64,000 nucleotides of DNA from Enterobacter sp. JUb54 (GTDB lineage: Bacteria; Pseudomonadota; Gammaproteobacteria; Enterobacterales; Enterobacteriaceae): assembly GCF_014298075.1 (NCBI RefSeq), contig NZ_CP060418.1, forward strand, positions 3,534,001 to 3,598,000. The letters are read 5' to 3'. This document shows, piece by piece, positions 10,931 through 21,148 of this stretch. The translations under genes and the position numbers were made by a program. The notes below the pieces were generated by a model that saw only the letters and a list, made by a program, of their open reading frames with translations, was not told the DNA's origin and did not search any database. How positions within the stretch are numbered: position 1 is the stretch's first letter; each line of letters starts with the position of its first letter.

Positions 10931-11857
10931 TTGTTAAACGATCTTAAACTTTCACTGCAATACATTCTGCCTAAACTGTGGCTCACCCGCCTCTCAGGCT
11001 GGGGTGCGAGCAAGCGAGCGGGCTGGCTGACGAAACTGGTCATCGATCTGTTTGTGAAATGCTACAAGGTCGATATGAAAGAGGCGCAGAAGCCAGATAC
11101 CGCCAGCTACCGCACCTTTAACGATTTCTTCGTGCGCCCGCTGCGTGAAGAAGTGCGTCCCGTTAACACGGATCCTAACGTGCTGGTCATGCCTGCCGAC
11201 GGCGCCATCAGTCAGCTGGGCGCCATCGAAGACGATAAAATCCTGCAGGCGAAAGGCCACAACTACACCCTGGAAGCCCTGCTGGCAGGTAACTACCAGA
11301 TGGCCGACCTGTTCCGTAACGGCAACTTCGCCACCACCTACCTGTCACCGCGCGACTATCACCGCGTGCACATGCCGTGCAACGGCATCCTGCGTGAAAT
11401 GATCTATGTGCCAGGCGATCTGTTCTCCGTGAACCACCTGACCGCCCGGAACGTGCCTAATCTGTTTGCCCGTAACGAACGCGTGATCTGCCTGTTTGAT
11501 ACGGAATTTGGCCCGATGGCACAAATTCTGGTGGGCGCAACGATTGTCGGCAGCATTGAAACCGTGTGGTCCGGTACGGTCACCCCGCCGCGTGAAGGCA
11601 TCATCAAACGCTGGACCTGGCCGGCAGGCGACAGCGAAGGTTCTATCGCGCTGCTGAAAGGCCAGGAGATGGGCCGCTTTAAGCTCGGTTCTACCGTTAT
11701 CAACCTGTTCGCACCGGGTAAAGTGAAGCTGGTTGAGCAGTTGCAAAGCCTCTCCGTCACGCAGCTCGGTCAGCCGCTGGCGACTGCCGTCGAGACGCTG
11801 TCCGCGGTCGAAGACGACGCCACCCCACTGAACGATGCCACACAAGACGAAGGTTAA
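10931..11857 (+). CDS. psd: phosphatidylserine decarboxylase proenzyme (TTG start)
   Basis: Psd makes phosphatidylethanolamine at the inner membrane. The 308-residue proenzyme contains the self-cleavage motif LGST at 252-255, where S254 becomes the pyruvoyl group of the alpha subunit, and the catalytic D90 and H147 (in YHRVHMP). The TTG start at 10931 has GGAGG about 5 nt upstream and yields [15 protein letters not shown], matching E. coli. It is about 14 residues shorter than E. coli Psd (322), the loss being in the acidic C-terminal tail. mscM follows 24 bp later and is likely co-transcribed. Confidence 0.95.
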   Translation: MLNDLKLSLQYILPKLWLTRLSGWGASKRAGWLTKLVIDLFVKCYKVDMKEAQKPDTASYRTFNDFFVRPLREEVRPVNTDPNVLVMPADGAISQLGAIEDDKILQAKGHNYTLEALLAGNYQMADLFRNGNFATTYLSPRDYHRVHMPCNGILREMIYVPGDLFSVNHLTARNVPNLFARNERVICLFDTEFGPMAQILVGATIVGSIETVWSGTVTPPREGIIKRWTWPAGDSEGSIALLKGQEMGRFKLGSTVINLFAPGKVKLVEQLQSLSVTQLGQPLATAVETLSAVEDDATPLNDATQDEG

Positions 11858-11881
11858 TTCCTGACTAAAAAGGGTTATGCC

Positions 11882-14800
11882 GTGCGCCTGATATCTATTT
11901 TTCTGCTGGCCTGGAGCCTCAGTTTCGGGGCGTACGCAGCGACAGCCCCCGACGCGAAACAGATCGCTCAGGAACTTGAACAGGCGAAGGCGGCAAAACC
12001 CGCCCAGCCTGGTACCGTTGAAGCGTTACAAGCTGCACTGAACGCGCTTGAGGAACGAAGTGCTTCCCTCGAGCGCGCGCGTCAGTATCAGCAGGTTATC
12101 GACAACTTCCCCAAGCTTTTCCAGACGCTGCGCTCGCAGCTCAATAATCTGTCCGACGAACCGCGCCAGGTCTCAACCAGCCTCTCTTCCGATGCGCTGA
12201 ACCAGGAGATCCTGCAGGTCAGCAGCCAGCTGCTCGAAGCCAGTCGTCAGGCACAGCAAGAGCAGGAGCGCGCGCGCGATATCGCCGACTCCCTGAACCA
12301 GCTTCCGCAACAGCAAACTGACGCACGCCGTCAGCTCAACGAAGTGGAGCGTCGGGTCGGCGCGCAGACCAGCAATACGCCGCTGGCACAGGCGCAGAAT
12401 CTTGGCCTACAGGCGGAATCCTCGCGCCTGAAAGCGCTGGTGAACGAACTGGATCTGGCGCAGCTCTCGGCGAACAATCGTCAGGAACTGTCGCGCATGC
12501 GCGGCGAGTTAGCGCAAAAACAGAGCAAGCTCCTCGACGGCTACCTGCAGGCGCTACGCAATCAGCTCAATAGCCAGCGCCAACGCGAAGCGGAAAAAGC
12601 GCTGGAAAGTACCGAGCTGCTGGCAGAGAACAGCGAAAACCTGCCGCCGGAGCTTGTAGAGCAGTTTAAGGTTAACCGAGAACTCTCTCAGGCGCTGAAT
12701 CAGCAGGCCCAGCGTATGGACCTGGTGGCCTCACAGCAACGCCAGGCCACCAATCAGACGCTCCAGGTACGTCAGGCGTTGAATACCCTGCGCGAACAAT
12801 CTCAGTGGCTCGGGTCGTCTAACCTGCTGGGTGAAGCCTTACGTGCCCAGGTGGCCCGTCTGCCGGAAATGCCAAAACCACAGCAGCTGGATACCGAGAT
12901 GGCTCAGCTGCGGGTACAGCGCCTGCACTTTGAAGATCTGCTCGGCAACCAGCCACAGCTGCGGCTCATACGCCAGGCCGACGGCGAACCGCTCACCAGC
13001 GAACAAAACCGCATTCTTGAAGCGCAGCTGCGCACGCAGAACGAACTGCTTAATTCACTGCTGCAGGGTGGCGACACGCTGATTCTGGAACTGACCAAGC
13101 TGAAAGTTTCCAATAGTCAGTTGGAAGATGCGCTGAAAGAGATCAACGAAGCGACCCACCGCTATCTGTTCTGGACCTCAGACGTCAGCCCTATCGGTTT
13201 CTCATGGCCGCTGGAAATCGTCCACGACCTGCGCCGTCTGGTGTCTCTCGATACCGTCAGCCAGCTTGGCAAAGCCAGCGCCATGATGTTGACCAGCAAA
13301 GAGACACTGCTCCCGCTGTTTGGTGCCTTGATTCTGGTGGGCTTCAGCATCAGCTCCCGTCGCCATTTCACCCGTTTTCTGGAGCGTTCCAGCGCCCGGG
13401 TTGGCAAAGTCACTCAGGATCACTTCTGGCTGACGCTGCGTACCGTGTTCTGGTCGATTCTGGTGGCATCTCCCCTTCCGGTGCTGTGGATGACCCTGGG
13501 CTTTGGTCTGCAGTCCGCCTGGCCCTATCCGCTGGCGGTGGCGATCGGCGATAGCGTCACAGCGACGGTCCCGCTGTTGTGGGTAGTGATGATTTGCGCC
13601 ACCTTCGCCCGGCCAAACGGCCTGTTTATCGCCCACTTTGGCTGGCCGCGTAGTCGGGTCACCAAAGCTATGCGCTACTACCTGATGAGCATCGGGCTGA
13701 TCGTGCCGCTGATTATCGCGCTGATTATGTTTGATAATCTTAACGATCGTGAGTTTTCCGCCTCACTCGGGCGTCTCTGTTTCCTGTTGATTTGCGGGGC
13801 GCTGGCGCTGGTGACGTGGAGCCTGAAACACGCCGGGATCCCGCTGTATCTCGATAAATCCGGGAGCGGCGAGAACATGATCAACCGCATGCTGTGGAAC
13901 CTGCTGCTTGGCGCGCCGTTAATCGCCATGCTGGCGGCGGCGATCGGCTATCTGGCTACCGCTCAGGCGCTGCTGGCGAGGCTGGAAACCTCGGTGGCTA
14001 TCTGGTTCCTGCTGTTGGTGGTGTACCACATTATCCGCCGTTGGATGCTGATTCAGCGCCGCCGGCTGGCCTTCGACCGTGCGAAACACCGGCGGGCGGA
14101 AATTCTCGCCCAGCGTGCTCGCGGGGAAGATGATGTGGTTCATACCAGCAGTCCGGAAGGGTCCGCGGAGAACGAAGTCAGCGAGATCGATCTCGACGCC
14201 ATCAGTACCCAGTCTCTGCGCCTGGTGCGTTCGTTGCTAATGCTCATCGCGCTGGTGTCGGTGATCGTGCTGTGGTCAGAAATTCATTCCGCGTTCGGCT
14301 TCCTCGAGAACATCTCGTTATGGGATGTCACCTCTACGGTACAGGGCGTTGAGAGCCTGGAGCCGATTACCCTCGGCGCGGTATTGATCGCCATTCTGGT
14401 GATAATCATCACCACTCAACTGGTGAGAAATTTCCCGGCATTGCTGGAGCTGGCGGTGCTGCAGCACCTCGATCTCACGCCGGGTACCGGCTATGCCATC
14501 ACCACCATCACCAAATATCTGCTGATGCTGGTCGGTGGCCTGATGGGCTTCTCGATGATCGGGATTGAATGGGCGAAACTGCAATGGCTGGTTGCTGCGC
14601 TGGGTGTCGGGCTTGGTTTTGGTCTTCAGGAAATTTTCGCCAACTTTATCTCTGGCCTGATTATTCTGTTTGAAAAACCGATACGTATTGGCGATACGGT
14701 GACAATCCGCGATCTGACCGGCAGCGTGACCCGAATCAATACCCGCGCCACCACCATCAGTGACTGGGACCGCAAAGAGATTATTGTGCCCAACAAGGCC

Positions 14801-15208
14801 TTTATCACCGAGCAGTTCATCAACTGGTCGCTCTCCGACTCCGTCACCCGCGTGGTGTTAACCATTCCGGCGCCGGCGGATGCGAACACCGAAGAGGTTA
14901 CGCAGATCCTGATCGCCGCGGCACACCGTTGTTCGCTGGTGATCGATACCCCTGCGCCAGAGGCGTTCCTCGTCGATCTGCAGCAGGGTATTCAGATTTT
15001 CGAACTGCGTATTTACGCCGCCGAGATGGGACACCGGATGCCGCTGCGCCATGAGATCCACCAGCTGATTCTGGCGGGCTATCGTGAACACGGTATCGAC
15101 ATGCCGTTCCCGCCGTTCCAGATGCGTCTGGAAAGCATCGATGGCCTCAAAACCAGTAAGTCGCTGACCTCAGCAGGGAAATCCGGCCGGGCGCCGGGAA
15201 GTCTGTAA
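11882..15208 (+). CDS. mscM: miniconductance mechanosensitive channel MscM (GTG start)
   Basis: This 1108-residue inner-membrane channel of the large MscS family has a signal peptide, a long periplasmic coiled-coil region (about 25-460, rich in Gln, Glu, Leu), multiple membrane segments (about 480-900), then the MscS pore and beta domain: VGVGLGFGLQEIFANF followed by EKPIRIGDTV and DWDRKEIIVPNK. The GTG at 11882 has AAAGGG upstream and produces a proper signal sequence. Length equals E. coli MscM (1107). It forms the psd-mscM pair found throughout enterobacteria; the channel protects against hypo-osmotic shock at low conductance. Confidence 0.95.
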   Translation: MRLISIFLLAWSLSFGAYAATAPDAKQIAQELEQAKAAKPAQPGTVEALQAALNALEERSASLERARQYQQVIDNFPKLFQTLRSQLNNLSDEPRQVSTSLSSDALNQEILQVSSQLLEASRQAQQEQERARDIADSLNQLPQQQTDARRQLNEVERRVGAQTSNTPLAQAQNLGLQAESSRLKALVNELDLAQLSANNRQELSRMRGELAQKQSKLLDGYLQALRNQLNSQRQREAEKALESTELLAENSENLPPELVEQFKVNRELSQALNQQAQRMDLVASQQRQATNQTLQVRQALNTLREQSQWLGSSNLLGEALRAQVARLPEMPKPQQLDTEMAQLRVQRLHFEDLLGNQPQLRLIRQADGEPLTSEQNRILEAQLRTQNELLNSLLQGGDTLILELTKLKVSNSQLEDALKEINEATHRYLFWTSDVSPIGFSWPLEIVHDLRRLVSLDTVSQLGKASAMMLTSKETLLPLFGALILVGFSISSRRHFTRFLERSSARVGKVTQDHFWLTLRTVFWSILVASPLPVLWMTLGFGLQSAWPYPLAVAIGDSVTATVPLLWVVMICATFARPNGLFIAHFGWPRSRVTKAMRYYLMSIGLIVPLIIALIMFDNLNDREFSASLGRLCFLLICGALALVTWSLKHAGIPLYLDKSGSGENMINRMLWNLLLGAPLIAMLAAAIGYLATAQALLARLETSVAIWFLLLVVYHIIRRWMLIQRRRLAFDRAKHRRAEILAQRARGEDDVVHTSSPEGSAENEVSEIDLDAISTQSLRLVRSLLMLIALVSVIVLWSEIHSAFGFLENISLWDVTSTVQGVESLEPITLGAVLIAILVIIITTQLVRNFPALLELAVLQHLDLTPGTGYAITTITKYLLMLVGGLMGFSMIGIEWAKLQWLVAALGVGLGFGLQEIFANFISGLIILFEKPIRIGDTVTIRDLTGSVTRINTRATTISDWDRKEIIVPNKAFITEQFINWSLSDSVTRVVLTIPAPADANTEEVTQILIAAAHRCSLVIDTPAPEAFLVDLQQGIQIFELRIYAAEMGHRMPLRHEIHQLILAGYREHGIDMPFPPFQMRLESIDGLKTSKSLTSAGKSGRAPGSL

Positions 15209-15214
15209 AGCCAT

Positions 15215-15234
15215 CCGGGGGAGCTATCCCCCGG
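15215..15234. terminator. bidirectional terminator-like hairpin between mscM and the LacI-type gene
   Basis: CCGGGGGA and TCCCCCGG form a perfect 8-bp stem with a 4-nt loop, located between the convergent mscM and regulator genes and partly overlapping the regulator stop. The T-rich tract is weak (TACTTTCCCT on the plus side). Confidence 0.6.
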
Positions 15235-16204
15235 TACTTTCCCTCACCACCAGCGTGACGGGCAGCATTTCATCCGCCTGTGTCACCCCTTCCAGCAAGA
15301 GTCCCACGGCCCGATAACCGAGCTGATGTTTGTCGACCGCAATAGTGGTCAGCGCCGGACGACTCCACGCTGCAGGTGCAATATCATCGAAGCCAATAAT
15401 GGCAATATCCTGTGGGACACGAACCCCGCGTCGTTCACAAATATTCATGGCCGCAATCGCCGTCACGTCGTTATAGGCGAAGATGGCGTCCGGCGGTACC
15501 GGTAGCGACAGTAGCTCGTTCATTGCCGTCACCAGCGACAGGTTGGTATCCACCAGCGGTGAAGCAATCACTTCATATTCCGGCGGCATCATCATCTGCG
15601 CTTCATATAACGCCTGACGATAGCCCTTTTCCCGCTGACGAATACTGTAGTGGGCGGCAGTGCTGGCAAGAAAGGCAATACGCTTGCGCCCGGTGTCGAT
15701 CAAATGGCGCGTCGCCAGATATCCGCCATGCTGGTTATCCAGATTCACACAGGGCAGATCAGGGGCCCATAAATCGACCAGCACCATCGGCAGCTTCGTT
15801 TTCTGTATCGCCATGATCAACGTGCTTTCAAAATATCCGGCACAAATCAGGGCATCAGGATGATGCAATGCAATTTGTTCATCGACATTATCGCCAGGCC
15901 CGATGGAGAGAAAGCTCATGGCGATCCCTTGCTCACGGCAGTGGTCCTCCACGCCGAGCAACAGCAGGGAATAAAATGGCAGTGCACGAGCAATATCATG
16001 CTGACGATGGAGCAAAAACAGGACGCGCTTAATTTTATCTCCCCGTAGACGGGAAAAGTCGTACCCCATTTCCTTCGCCACCGCGATAACTCTCTGCCGG
16101 GTGTCTTCCCTGAGCCCCGGCTGCCCTTTGAGGGCTCGGGATACTGCGGCAACGGACAGCCCGCACGCCTCAGCAATACTTCTGATCCTGACCGGCTTTG
16201 TCAT
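15224..16204 (-). CDS. LacI-family transcriptional regulator of the alpha-galactoside cluster
   Basis: This 326-residue protein begins with a LacI/GalR helix-turn-helix (RIRSIAEACGLSVAAVSRAL, residues 5-24) and the following hinge helix, and continues into a periplasmic-binding-protein-like effector domain (PDAIFAYNDVTAIAAM, IIGFDDI). The start MTKPVRIRS (ATG 16202-16204) is preceded by GGGAGCGAC; an upstream in-frame start would add 21 residues rich in hydrophobics. It is divergent from the symporter and GH36 galactosidase genes, so it is probably their repressor, induced by an alpha-galactoside or a product of its hydrolysis. It is comparable to RafR in position, but equivalence is not proven. 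Confidence 0.85.
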   Translation of the reverse strand: MTKPVRIRSIAEACGLSVAAVSRALKGQPGLREDTRQRVIAVAKEMGYDFSRLRGDKIKRVLFLLHRQHDIARALPFYSLLLLGVEDHCREQGIAMSFLSIGPGDNVDEQIALHHPDALICAGYFESTLIMAIQKTKLPMVLVDLWAPDLPCVNLDNQHGGYLATRHLIDTGRKRIAFLASTAAHYSIRQREKGYRQALYEAQMMMPPEYEVIASPLVDTNLSLVTAMNELLSLPVPPDAIFAYNDVTAIAAMNICERRGVRVPQDIAIIGFDDIAPAAWSRPALTTIAVDKHQLGYRAVGLLLEGVTQADEMLPVTLVVRESTGG

Positions 16205-16454
16205 GTCGCTCCCAATAAAAAATAAACATACTACGTTAACTATAAATTTATGCCGTACCCACAGCAACCCTCGATTTTTTAAGCTAAAAATCCCGCCGTG
16301 ATTAATATGGAAATATTAGCTATCACCATGAAATATATTGCTCAATTGGTTTTGAAACATGATCTTATTCACGCTTCAATAATTGCCTTCTTCCCAAAAC
16401 GATAAGTTAATTTTTAAGGTAACAATATCTTGTTTACTAAAAATGAGGTTTTAT
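16205..16454. promoter_or_regulatory. divergent control region of the alpha-galactoside cluster
   Basis: This 250-bp AT-rich region separates the LacI-type gene and the symporter gene. A partial palindrome GTTTTGAAAC at 16349-16358 (arms GTTT/AAAC) resembles the symmetric operators of LacI-family proteins, but I see no second strong copy. A GAGG at 16445-16448 is the ribosome-binding site that favours the symporter start at 16455. Operator assignment is tentative. Confidence 0.4.
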
Positions 16455-17693
16455 ATGTTATCGGCAAAGGGTATGAAGCAAGAGAACTACCTGCTCTCGA
16501 GCATATGGTTTCTCTTTTTCTTTATCGGCTGGGGTTCTTGCTTTCCCTGGCTGTCATTATGGCTAACGGAAAAAATTGGCATTCGCTCAACCGAAGTCGG
16601 CATGGTGTATACCTGCATCGCTATTGTCGCCGTGGTCTTCCAGCCCGTCTTCGGCATCCTGGCCGATAAGCTTAACTTCCGTAAACACCTGATGTGGATG
16701 CTGGCGGGGCTGATGATTGCTTTTGCCCCCTGGTGGATCTGGGTGTTCGCCCCGTTACTCAAAATCAATATTATCGCCGGGGCTCTGGCGGGCGGCGTCT
16801 TCATCGGCCTGACGTTTGGTTGCGGCTGCGGGATCTGCGAGGCGTGGATCGATAAAATTTCTCGTCTCGAAGGGTTTGAATTTGGCCGTGCCAGAATGTG
16901 GGGCGGTATCGGGGCGGCGGTCGGTACCTTTATTTCCGGTAAGCTTTTTGCGATTAACCCTAACTACATCTTTATCATGGCAAGCTGCGCCGGGCTGATC
17001 CTCGCCGTGTTGCTCTGTTTCTTCCGCCCAGGCCTGCATATGCAAGACGATGCGCTCAGTCCGCAGCGGGTAAAAATAGAGCGCGGCGATGTGCTGGCCC
17101 TGCTGCAAACAGGACGCTTCTGGTTTCTGGTGCTGTATATGGTGGGCGTTGGCGCCGTTTATGAAACCTACGATCAACAGTTCGCTGTCTACTACAGCAG
17201 CTTTTTCGCCACCCGCGAACGGGGAGCGGAAGTATTTGGCTATCTCTACACCGTACAGATTTTCCTTGATGCGTTAACCATGTTTTTCGCGCCGGCCATC
17301 GTCAATCGTATTGGCCCCAAAAACGCCCTGCTGTACTGCGGTTTTATCATGACCTTCCGTATTATCGGCAGCGCAATGGCCACCGGCCCGATCATGATTT
17401 CCACCATGAAGCTATTACATGGCTTCGAAAGCTCGATTCTGATTATCGCCACCCTGAAATACATCTCCGCCAATTTCGACTGGCGACTGTCTGCCACCGT
17501 GTACTTAATCGGCTTCCAGTTCTCCAAGCAGTTCAGCCAAATCTTCATGAGCACCGCCATCGGCGGTATGTACGATGCGATGGGTTTCAAACAGTCCTAT
17601 ACCGTCCTCGGCATTATCGCGCTGTGCTTCACCGTTATTTCTGTTTTCACGTTATCGCGCAATCGGGTGCTGCACCCCGCGCCAACCGTATAA
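16455..17693 (+). CDS. LacY/RafB/CscB-type oligosaccharide:H+ symporter
   Basis: This 412-residue major-facilitator protein has 12 predicted membrane helices and belongs to the oligosaccharide:H+ symporter family. By eye alignment to LacY it keeps the sugar-site pair E126 and R144 (EAWIDKISR, FGRARM), D240 (YDQQFA), R302 (IMTFRIIG), and K319, H322 and E325 (MKLLHGFE). The LacY E269 position is not Glu: the segment reads YTVQIFLDAL, resembling sucrose permease CscB. The start ATG 16455 has GAGG 6 nt upstream; MKQENYLL at 16473 is the alternative. It is followed 21 bp later by the GH36 alpha-galactosidase, so raffinose- or melibiose-type sugars are the likely substrates. Confidence 0.85.
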   Translation: MLSAKGMKQENYLLSSIWFLFFFIGWGSCFPWLSLWLTEKIGIRSTEVGMVYTCIAIVAVVFQPVFGILADKLNFRKHLMWMLAGLMIAFAPWWIWVFAPLLKINIIAGALAGGVFIGLTFGCGCGICEAWIDKISRLEGFEFGRARMWGGIGAAVGTFISGKLFAINPNYIFIMASCAGLILAVLLCFFRPGLHMQDDALSPQRVKIERGDVLALLQTGRFWFLVLYMVGVGAVYETYDQQFAVYYSSFFATRERGAEVFGYLYTVQIFLDALTMFFAPAIVNRIGPKNALLYCGFIMTFRIIGSAMATGPIMISTMKLLHGFESSILIIATLKYISANFDWRLSATVYLIGFQFSKQFSQIFMSTAIGGMYDAMGFKQSYTVLGIIALCFTVISVFTLSRNRVLHPAPTV

Positions 17694-17714
17694 CCCTGCG
17701 ATTCAGGAGTTGAT

Positions 17715-19814
17715 ATGTCAGAGTTTTTATCCGTCATTGAAAACGGTATTACCATGGTTTTCGATTTAGCCGACCGGGCACGTCTGCTGCATTTTTCCGC
17801 CCTGCCGTTTAATGCTGACACCATCGGCCCCAATCACGATGAGCAATCGCGCTTTAATCTGGTTGAGGTCAATATTTCCGGGCTGGATAAGCCGCTTGAA
17901 CGACATGGCGCCGGGTTCACCGCTACGGCACCGGGCTATACGCTGCGCTACCAGCAGCACCAGGACTCCCACAATCGCGACGGACGCAAGCTGGTTTTTA
18001 CCCTGTATGACACCATCACCGCCGCACAGGTTGAAGTTCATTATCAGTTTTATACTCATTTGGCGCTGATCCGCAGCTGGAGCGTCATTCGTAACCAAGG
18101 TCATGAGGCCTTTACCGTAGAGTATCTTTCCAGCTTTGTGATTAACGGCATTGCCAAAGAGAGCGCCAAAAACTGGGGGGATAACTTCACATTGCATATT
18201 CCCCACAACAGCTGGACCCGTGAGCTGCAATGGCGACAGTACCGGTTTGATGAATTAGGGTTCATGCCCTGTATTCAGAAAGGGCTGCAGCGTTCATCAA
18301 AACCGCTGCACTACAGTAATACCGGTGCGTGGTCGAGCAAAGAATACCTGCCAATGGGCTATCTGGAAGATAGCTGCACCGGCGCCGGCCTGTTCTGGCA
18401 AATTGAGCATAACGGTTCATGGCACTGGGAAATCGGCGATCAGGCCAACCAACTCTATCTGCAGTTAGGTGGTCCGAATGAGTTTTATCATCACTGGTTT
18501 AAACAGCTGCAGCCCGGCGACGCGTTCTGTTCTGTTCCGGTGGCGATAGGCGTCACCCAGGCGGGCTTCACCGATGCCATGGCGACCTTGACCCAGTATC
18601 GCCGCCGCACCCGGCGTCTCAATGATGATAACCAGCAGTTAGGCGTTATCTTCAACGACTACATGAACTGCTTATTTGGCGATCCCACAACGGCAAAACT
18701 GCTGCCGCTGATCGATGCCGCCGCTGAAGCGGGGGCCGAATATTTCTGTATCGATTGCGGCTGGTATGACAAAGGTGAATGGTGGAACGGCGTGGGTCAG
18801 TGGTTGCCGAGCGAAGAGCGTTTCCCCGAAGGCATTCAGCATGTGATTCGCTATATTCGCGAAAAAGGCATGATCCCTGGGCTGTGGCTGGAACTGGAAG
18901 TCATGGGTGTGAAATCACCTAAACTGGCGGAAACCGACGACAGCTGGTTCTTCATGCGCCACGGTAAACGGGTCTTTGACCGCAGCCGTTACCAGTTGGA
19001 CTTTACCAGCCCGGCGGTCATTCGCCATGCCGATGAAGTGATCGACCGGCTGGTCACTGAATATGGTGTCGGCTATATCAAAATGGATTACAACATTGAG
19101 CCCGGCATTGGCACCGAGCAGAACGCCGATAGCGCCGGCGACGGTCTGCTGAAGCATAACCGGGCCTGGCTGGCGTGGCTGGACCGCGTGTTTACCCGCT
19201 ATCCGCAGTTGATCATTGAAAACTGCGGCAGCGGCGGCCTGCGGATGGATTATGCCATGCTGAGCCGCTGCTCTATCCAGTCAACCAGCGATCAGGAAGA
19301 TTACCTGAAGTACGCCACCATTGCCGCCAACGCCCCTACCGCCGTCACGCCGGAGCAGGCGGCTATCTGGTCCTATCCACTGCGCGATGATGATGAACAG
19401 GCGGTCATCTTTAATCAGGTCTCGGCGATGCTGCTGCGCATTCACCAGAGCGGCCATCTGGCGGAGCTCTCCGAGCGGGGGTTTCAGCAGGTCAAAGAGG
19501 CGATTCGCTACTACAAAACGTTGCGCCAGCACATCAACACTGCGCTGCCGTTCTGGCCGCTGGGGCTCTCGAGCTTTACCGACGAATGGGTGGCTTTGGG
19601 CATGAAGTCCACAGAAGGCAAGGTGTGGCTGGCGGTCTGGCGACGAGAGGGACCGCAGGAGAGCTGCGCGCTACCGTTGACCGGGCTTAAAGGCAGCGTA
19701 CGACAGGGTTATCCAGCCACCGTGCAACATGAAGCCGTCTGGCACAATGAGCAGGAGGTCCTGACGGTCACTTTGCCGCCGCGCTCGGCGGTCATTTTTG
19801 AGATATCCCGCTAA
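17715..19814 (+). CDS. GH36 alpha-galactosidase (RafA-like)
   Basis: This 699-residue cytoplasmic enzyme hydrolyses terminal alpha-1,6-galactosides such as raffinose and melibiose. It has the family 36 layout: N-terminal beta-sandwich, central TIM barrel from about residue 310 (EYFCIDCGWYD), and a C-terminal beta domain. The nucleophile is D458 in YIKMDYN and the likely acid/base is D526 in STSDQED. No signal peptide is present, so the sugar must be imported, consistent with the symporter gene 21 bp upstream in the same operon. It is similar in size to plasmid RafA (708). It is unrelated in family to MelA (GH4), which is also present at 57782-59128. Confidence 0.92.
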   Translation: MSEFLSVIENGITMVFDLADRARLLHFSALPFNADTIGPNHDEQSRFNLVEVNISGLDKPLERHGAGFTATAPGYTLRYQQHQDSHNRDGRKLVFTLYDTITAAQVEVHYQFYTHLALIRSWSVIRNQGHEAFTVEYLSSFVINGIAKESAKNWGDNFTLHIPHNSWTRELQWRQYRFDELGFMPCIQKGLQRSSKPLHYSNTGAWSSKEYLPMGYLEDSCTGAGLFWQIEHNGSWHWEIGDQANQLYLQLGGPNEFYHHWFKQLQPGDAFCSVPVAIGVTQAGFTDAMATLTQYRRRTRRLNDDNQQLGVIFNDYMNCLFGDPTTAKLLPLIDAAAEAGAEYFCIDCGWYDKGEWWNGVGQWLPSEERFPEGIQHVIRYIREKGMIPGLWLELEVMGVKSPKLAETDDSWFFMRHGKRVFDRSRYQLDFTSPAVIRHADEVIDRLVTEYGVGYIKMDYNIEPGIGTEQNADSAGDGLLKHNRAWLAWLDRVFTRYPQLIIENCGSGGLRMDYAMLSRCSIQSTSDQEDYLKYATIAANAPTAVTPEQAAIWSYPLRDDDEQAVIFNQVSAMLLRIHQSGHLAELSERGFQQVKEAIRYYKTLRQHINTALPFWPLGLSSFTDEWVALGMKSTEGKVWLAVWRREGPQESCALPLTGLKGSVRQGYPATVQHEAVWHNEQEVLTVTLPPRSAVIFEISR

Positions 19815-19820
19815 CTCTCT

Positions 19821-19852
19821 CATAGCCCGGCGAGAGTGAACGCCGGGCTATG
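19821..19852. terminator. perfect inverted repeat after the alpha-galactosidase gene
   Basis: CATAGCCCGGCG (19821-19832) and CGCCGGGCTATG (19841-19852) form a perfect 12-bp stem with an 8-nt loop, 6 bp after the galactosidase stop and between convergent genes. No long T-tract follows; likely a bidirectional terminator. Confidence 0.7.
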
Positions 19853-19894
19853 TGATTCCGTTATTCAACGCTACGCCAGCGTATGTGACAGGAC

Positions 19895-20872
19895 CTAGGC
19901 GCGATCGACGGTAAAGGCAATCACTTCGCTGATACTCTCGGCGCCCAGCGCCAGCATCACGACACGATCGACCCCTAGCGCCACGCCGGAGCAGTCTGGC
20001 AGACCGGCCTGCAGCGCACCCAGCAGGTTGGTATCAATCGGCTGCTGCGGCAGACCGCGGGCCGCGCGCTTGCGGTTATCCTGTTCAAAACGCTGCTGCT
20101 GTTCCCGCGCGTCGGTCAGTTCATGGAAACCATTCGCCAGTTCAATCCCCTTGTAGTAGACCTCAAAGCGCTCAGCAACGCGGTGATCTTCCGTGCTGAT
20201 CTGCGCCAGAGAAGCCTGGCTTGCCGGGAAGTGATACACAAAGGTCGGACGATCTTTACCAATATGCGGCTCAACGCCCATGGTAAACAGCAGCTGCAAT
20301 AAGGTGTCCCGGTCTTCTTCCGTATCGGCGATATTGCTCAGATCGAGCTTCGCCGCCGCTTCACGCAGCTGCGTTTTATCTGCTGACAGAGGATCCAGTT
20401 CAAGATGGCGCAGGAACGCCTGCTGATAAGAGAGGCTTTCCGCCGGCTGGCACTCCAGCACTTGTTGAAGTAAATCATCGACTTCATTAATCAGTCGGTA
20501 CATGTCGTAGCACGGACGATACCACTCCAGCATTGTGAATTCAGGATTGTGATGCCGCCCCATCTCTTCATTACGGAAGCTACGACACAGCTGGAATACC
20601 GGACCACAGCCTGCCGCCAGCAGACGCTTCATGTGGTATTCCGGGCTGGTCATCAGGTAAAGATCCATCCCCTGCGAATAGCCAGGGCCAACGAAACGGG
20701 TCTGGAACGGGAACAGGTGAATATCTGTCACCGTTGCCTGGCTCATGCAAGGCGTCTCCACCTCCAGCACGCCACGGTCGCTGAAGAAACGGCGAATTTC
20801 CGCCATTATCGCCGCACGTTTTAACAGGTTTGGAATGGACGCGCTCGGCTGCCAGGTTGCCGTTTCGCTCAT
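19895..20872 (-). CDS. epmA: elongation factor P--(R)-beta-lysine ligase EpmA
   Basis: EpmA (PoxA, GenX) is a lysyl-tRNA-synthetase paralogue that attaches (R)-beta-lysine to K34 of EF-P instead of to tRNA. The 325-residue protein keeps the class II catalytic core, with motif 2 [19 protein letters not shown] and motif 3 [12 protein letters not shown], and lacks the anticodon-binding domain. I start at [10 protein letters not shown] (ATG 20870-20872, preceded by a GAGAAAG sequence), identical in position to E. coli; an upstream extension of 38 residues is not conserved. Its substrate EF-P and the beta-lysine-making EpmB are encoded about 6 kb away in this same window. Confidence 0.96.
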   Translation of the reverse strand: MSETATWQPSASIPNLLKRAAIMAEIRRFFSDRGVLEVETPCMSQATVTDIHLFPFQTRFVGPGYSQGMDLYLMTSPEYHMKRLLAAGCGPVFQLCRSFRNEEMGRHHNPEFTMLEWYRPCYDMYRLINEVDDLLQQVLECQPAESLSYQQAFLRHLELDPLSADKTQLREAAAKLDLSNIADTEEDRDTLLQLLFTMGVEPHIGKDRPTFVYHFPASQASLAQISTEDHRVAERFEVYYKGIELANGFHELTDAREQQQRFEQDNRKRAARGLPQQPIDTNLLGALQAGLPDCSGVALGVDRVVMLALGAESISEVIAFTVDRA

Positions 20873-21033
20873 GTTACTTTCTCCGATTTCATACAAGGGC
20901 ACGAAGTCTACTCGTAACCGTCGGGTGAAACAAATTTTGTGCAAACTGGCCGCCGTAAAGCATTCGGATAATTTATTTTTGACCAAAATTCATAACCGCA
21001 GCTAATAATCCGGCGCACATATTGATAAAAAAA

Positions 21034-21047
21034 TCGAACACATCAAT
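21034..21047. promoter_or_regulatory. candidate FNR site of the frd promoter
   Basis: TCGAACACATCAAT lies about 100 bp upstream of frdA, in the same context (a run of A residues before TCGA) as the known E. coli frd FNR box. Against the consensus TTGAT-N4-ATCAA it is imperfect, as is the E. coli site. A TATACT-like -10 follows at about 21070. Anaerobic activation is inferred from this and from the E. coli operon. Confidence 0.4.
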
Positions 21048-21148
21048 TTTCCCCATCAACCCTACGGCTATACTCCTTTACCTATAAAGGAGCAGTGATA
21101 CATTTTCGCCAGTCCGGCGGCGAAATAAACAAAAACTGGAGGAATGTC

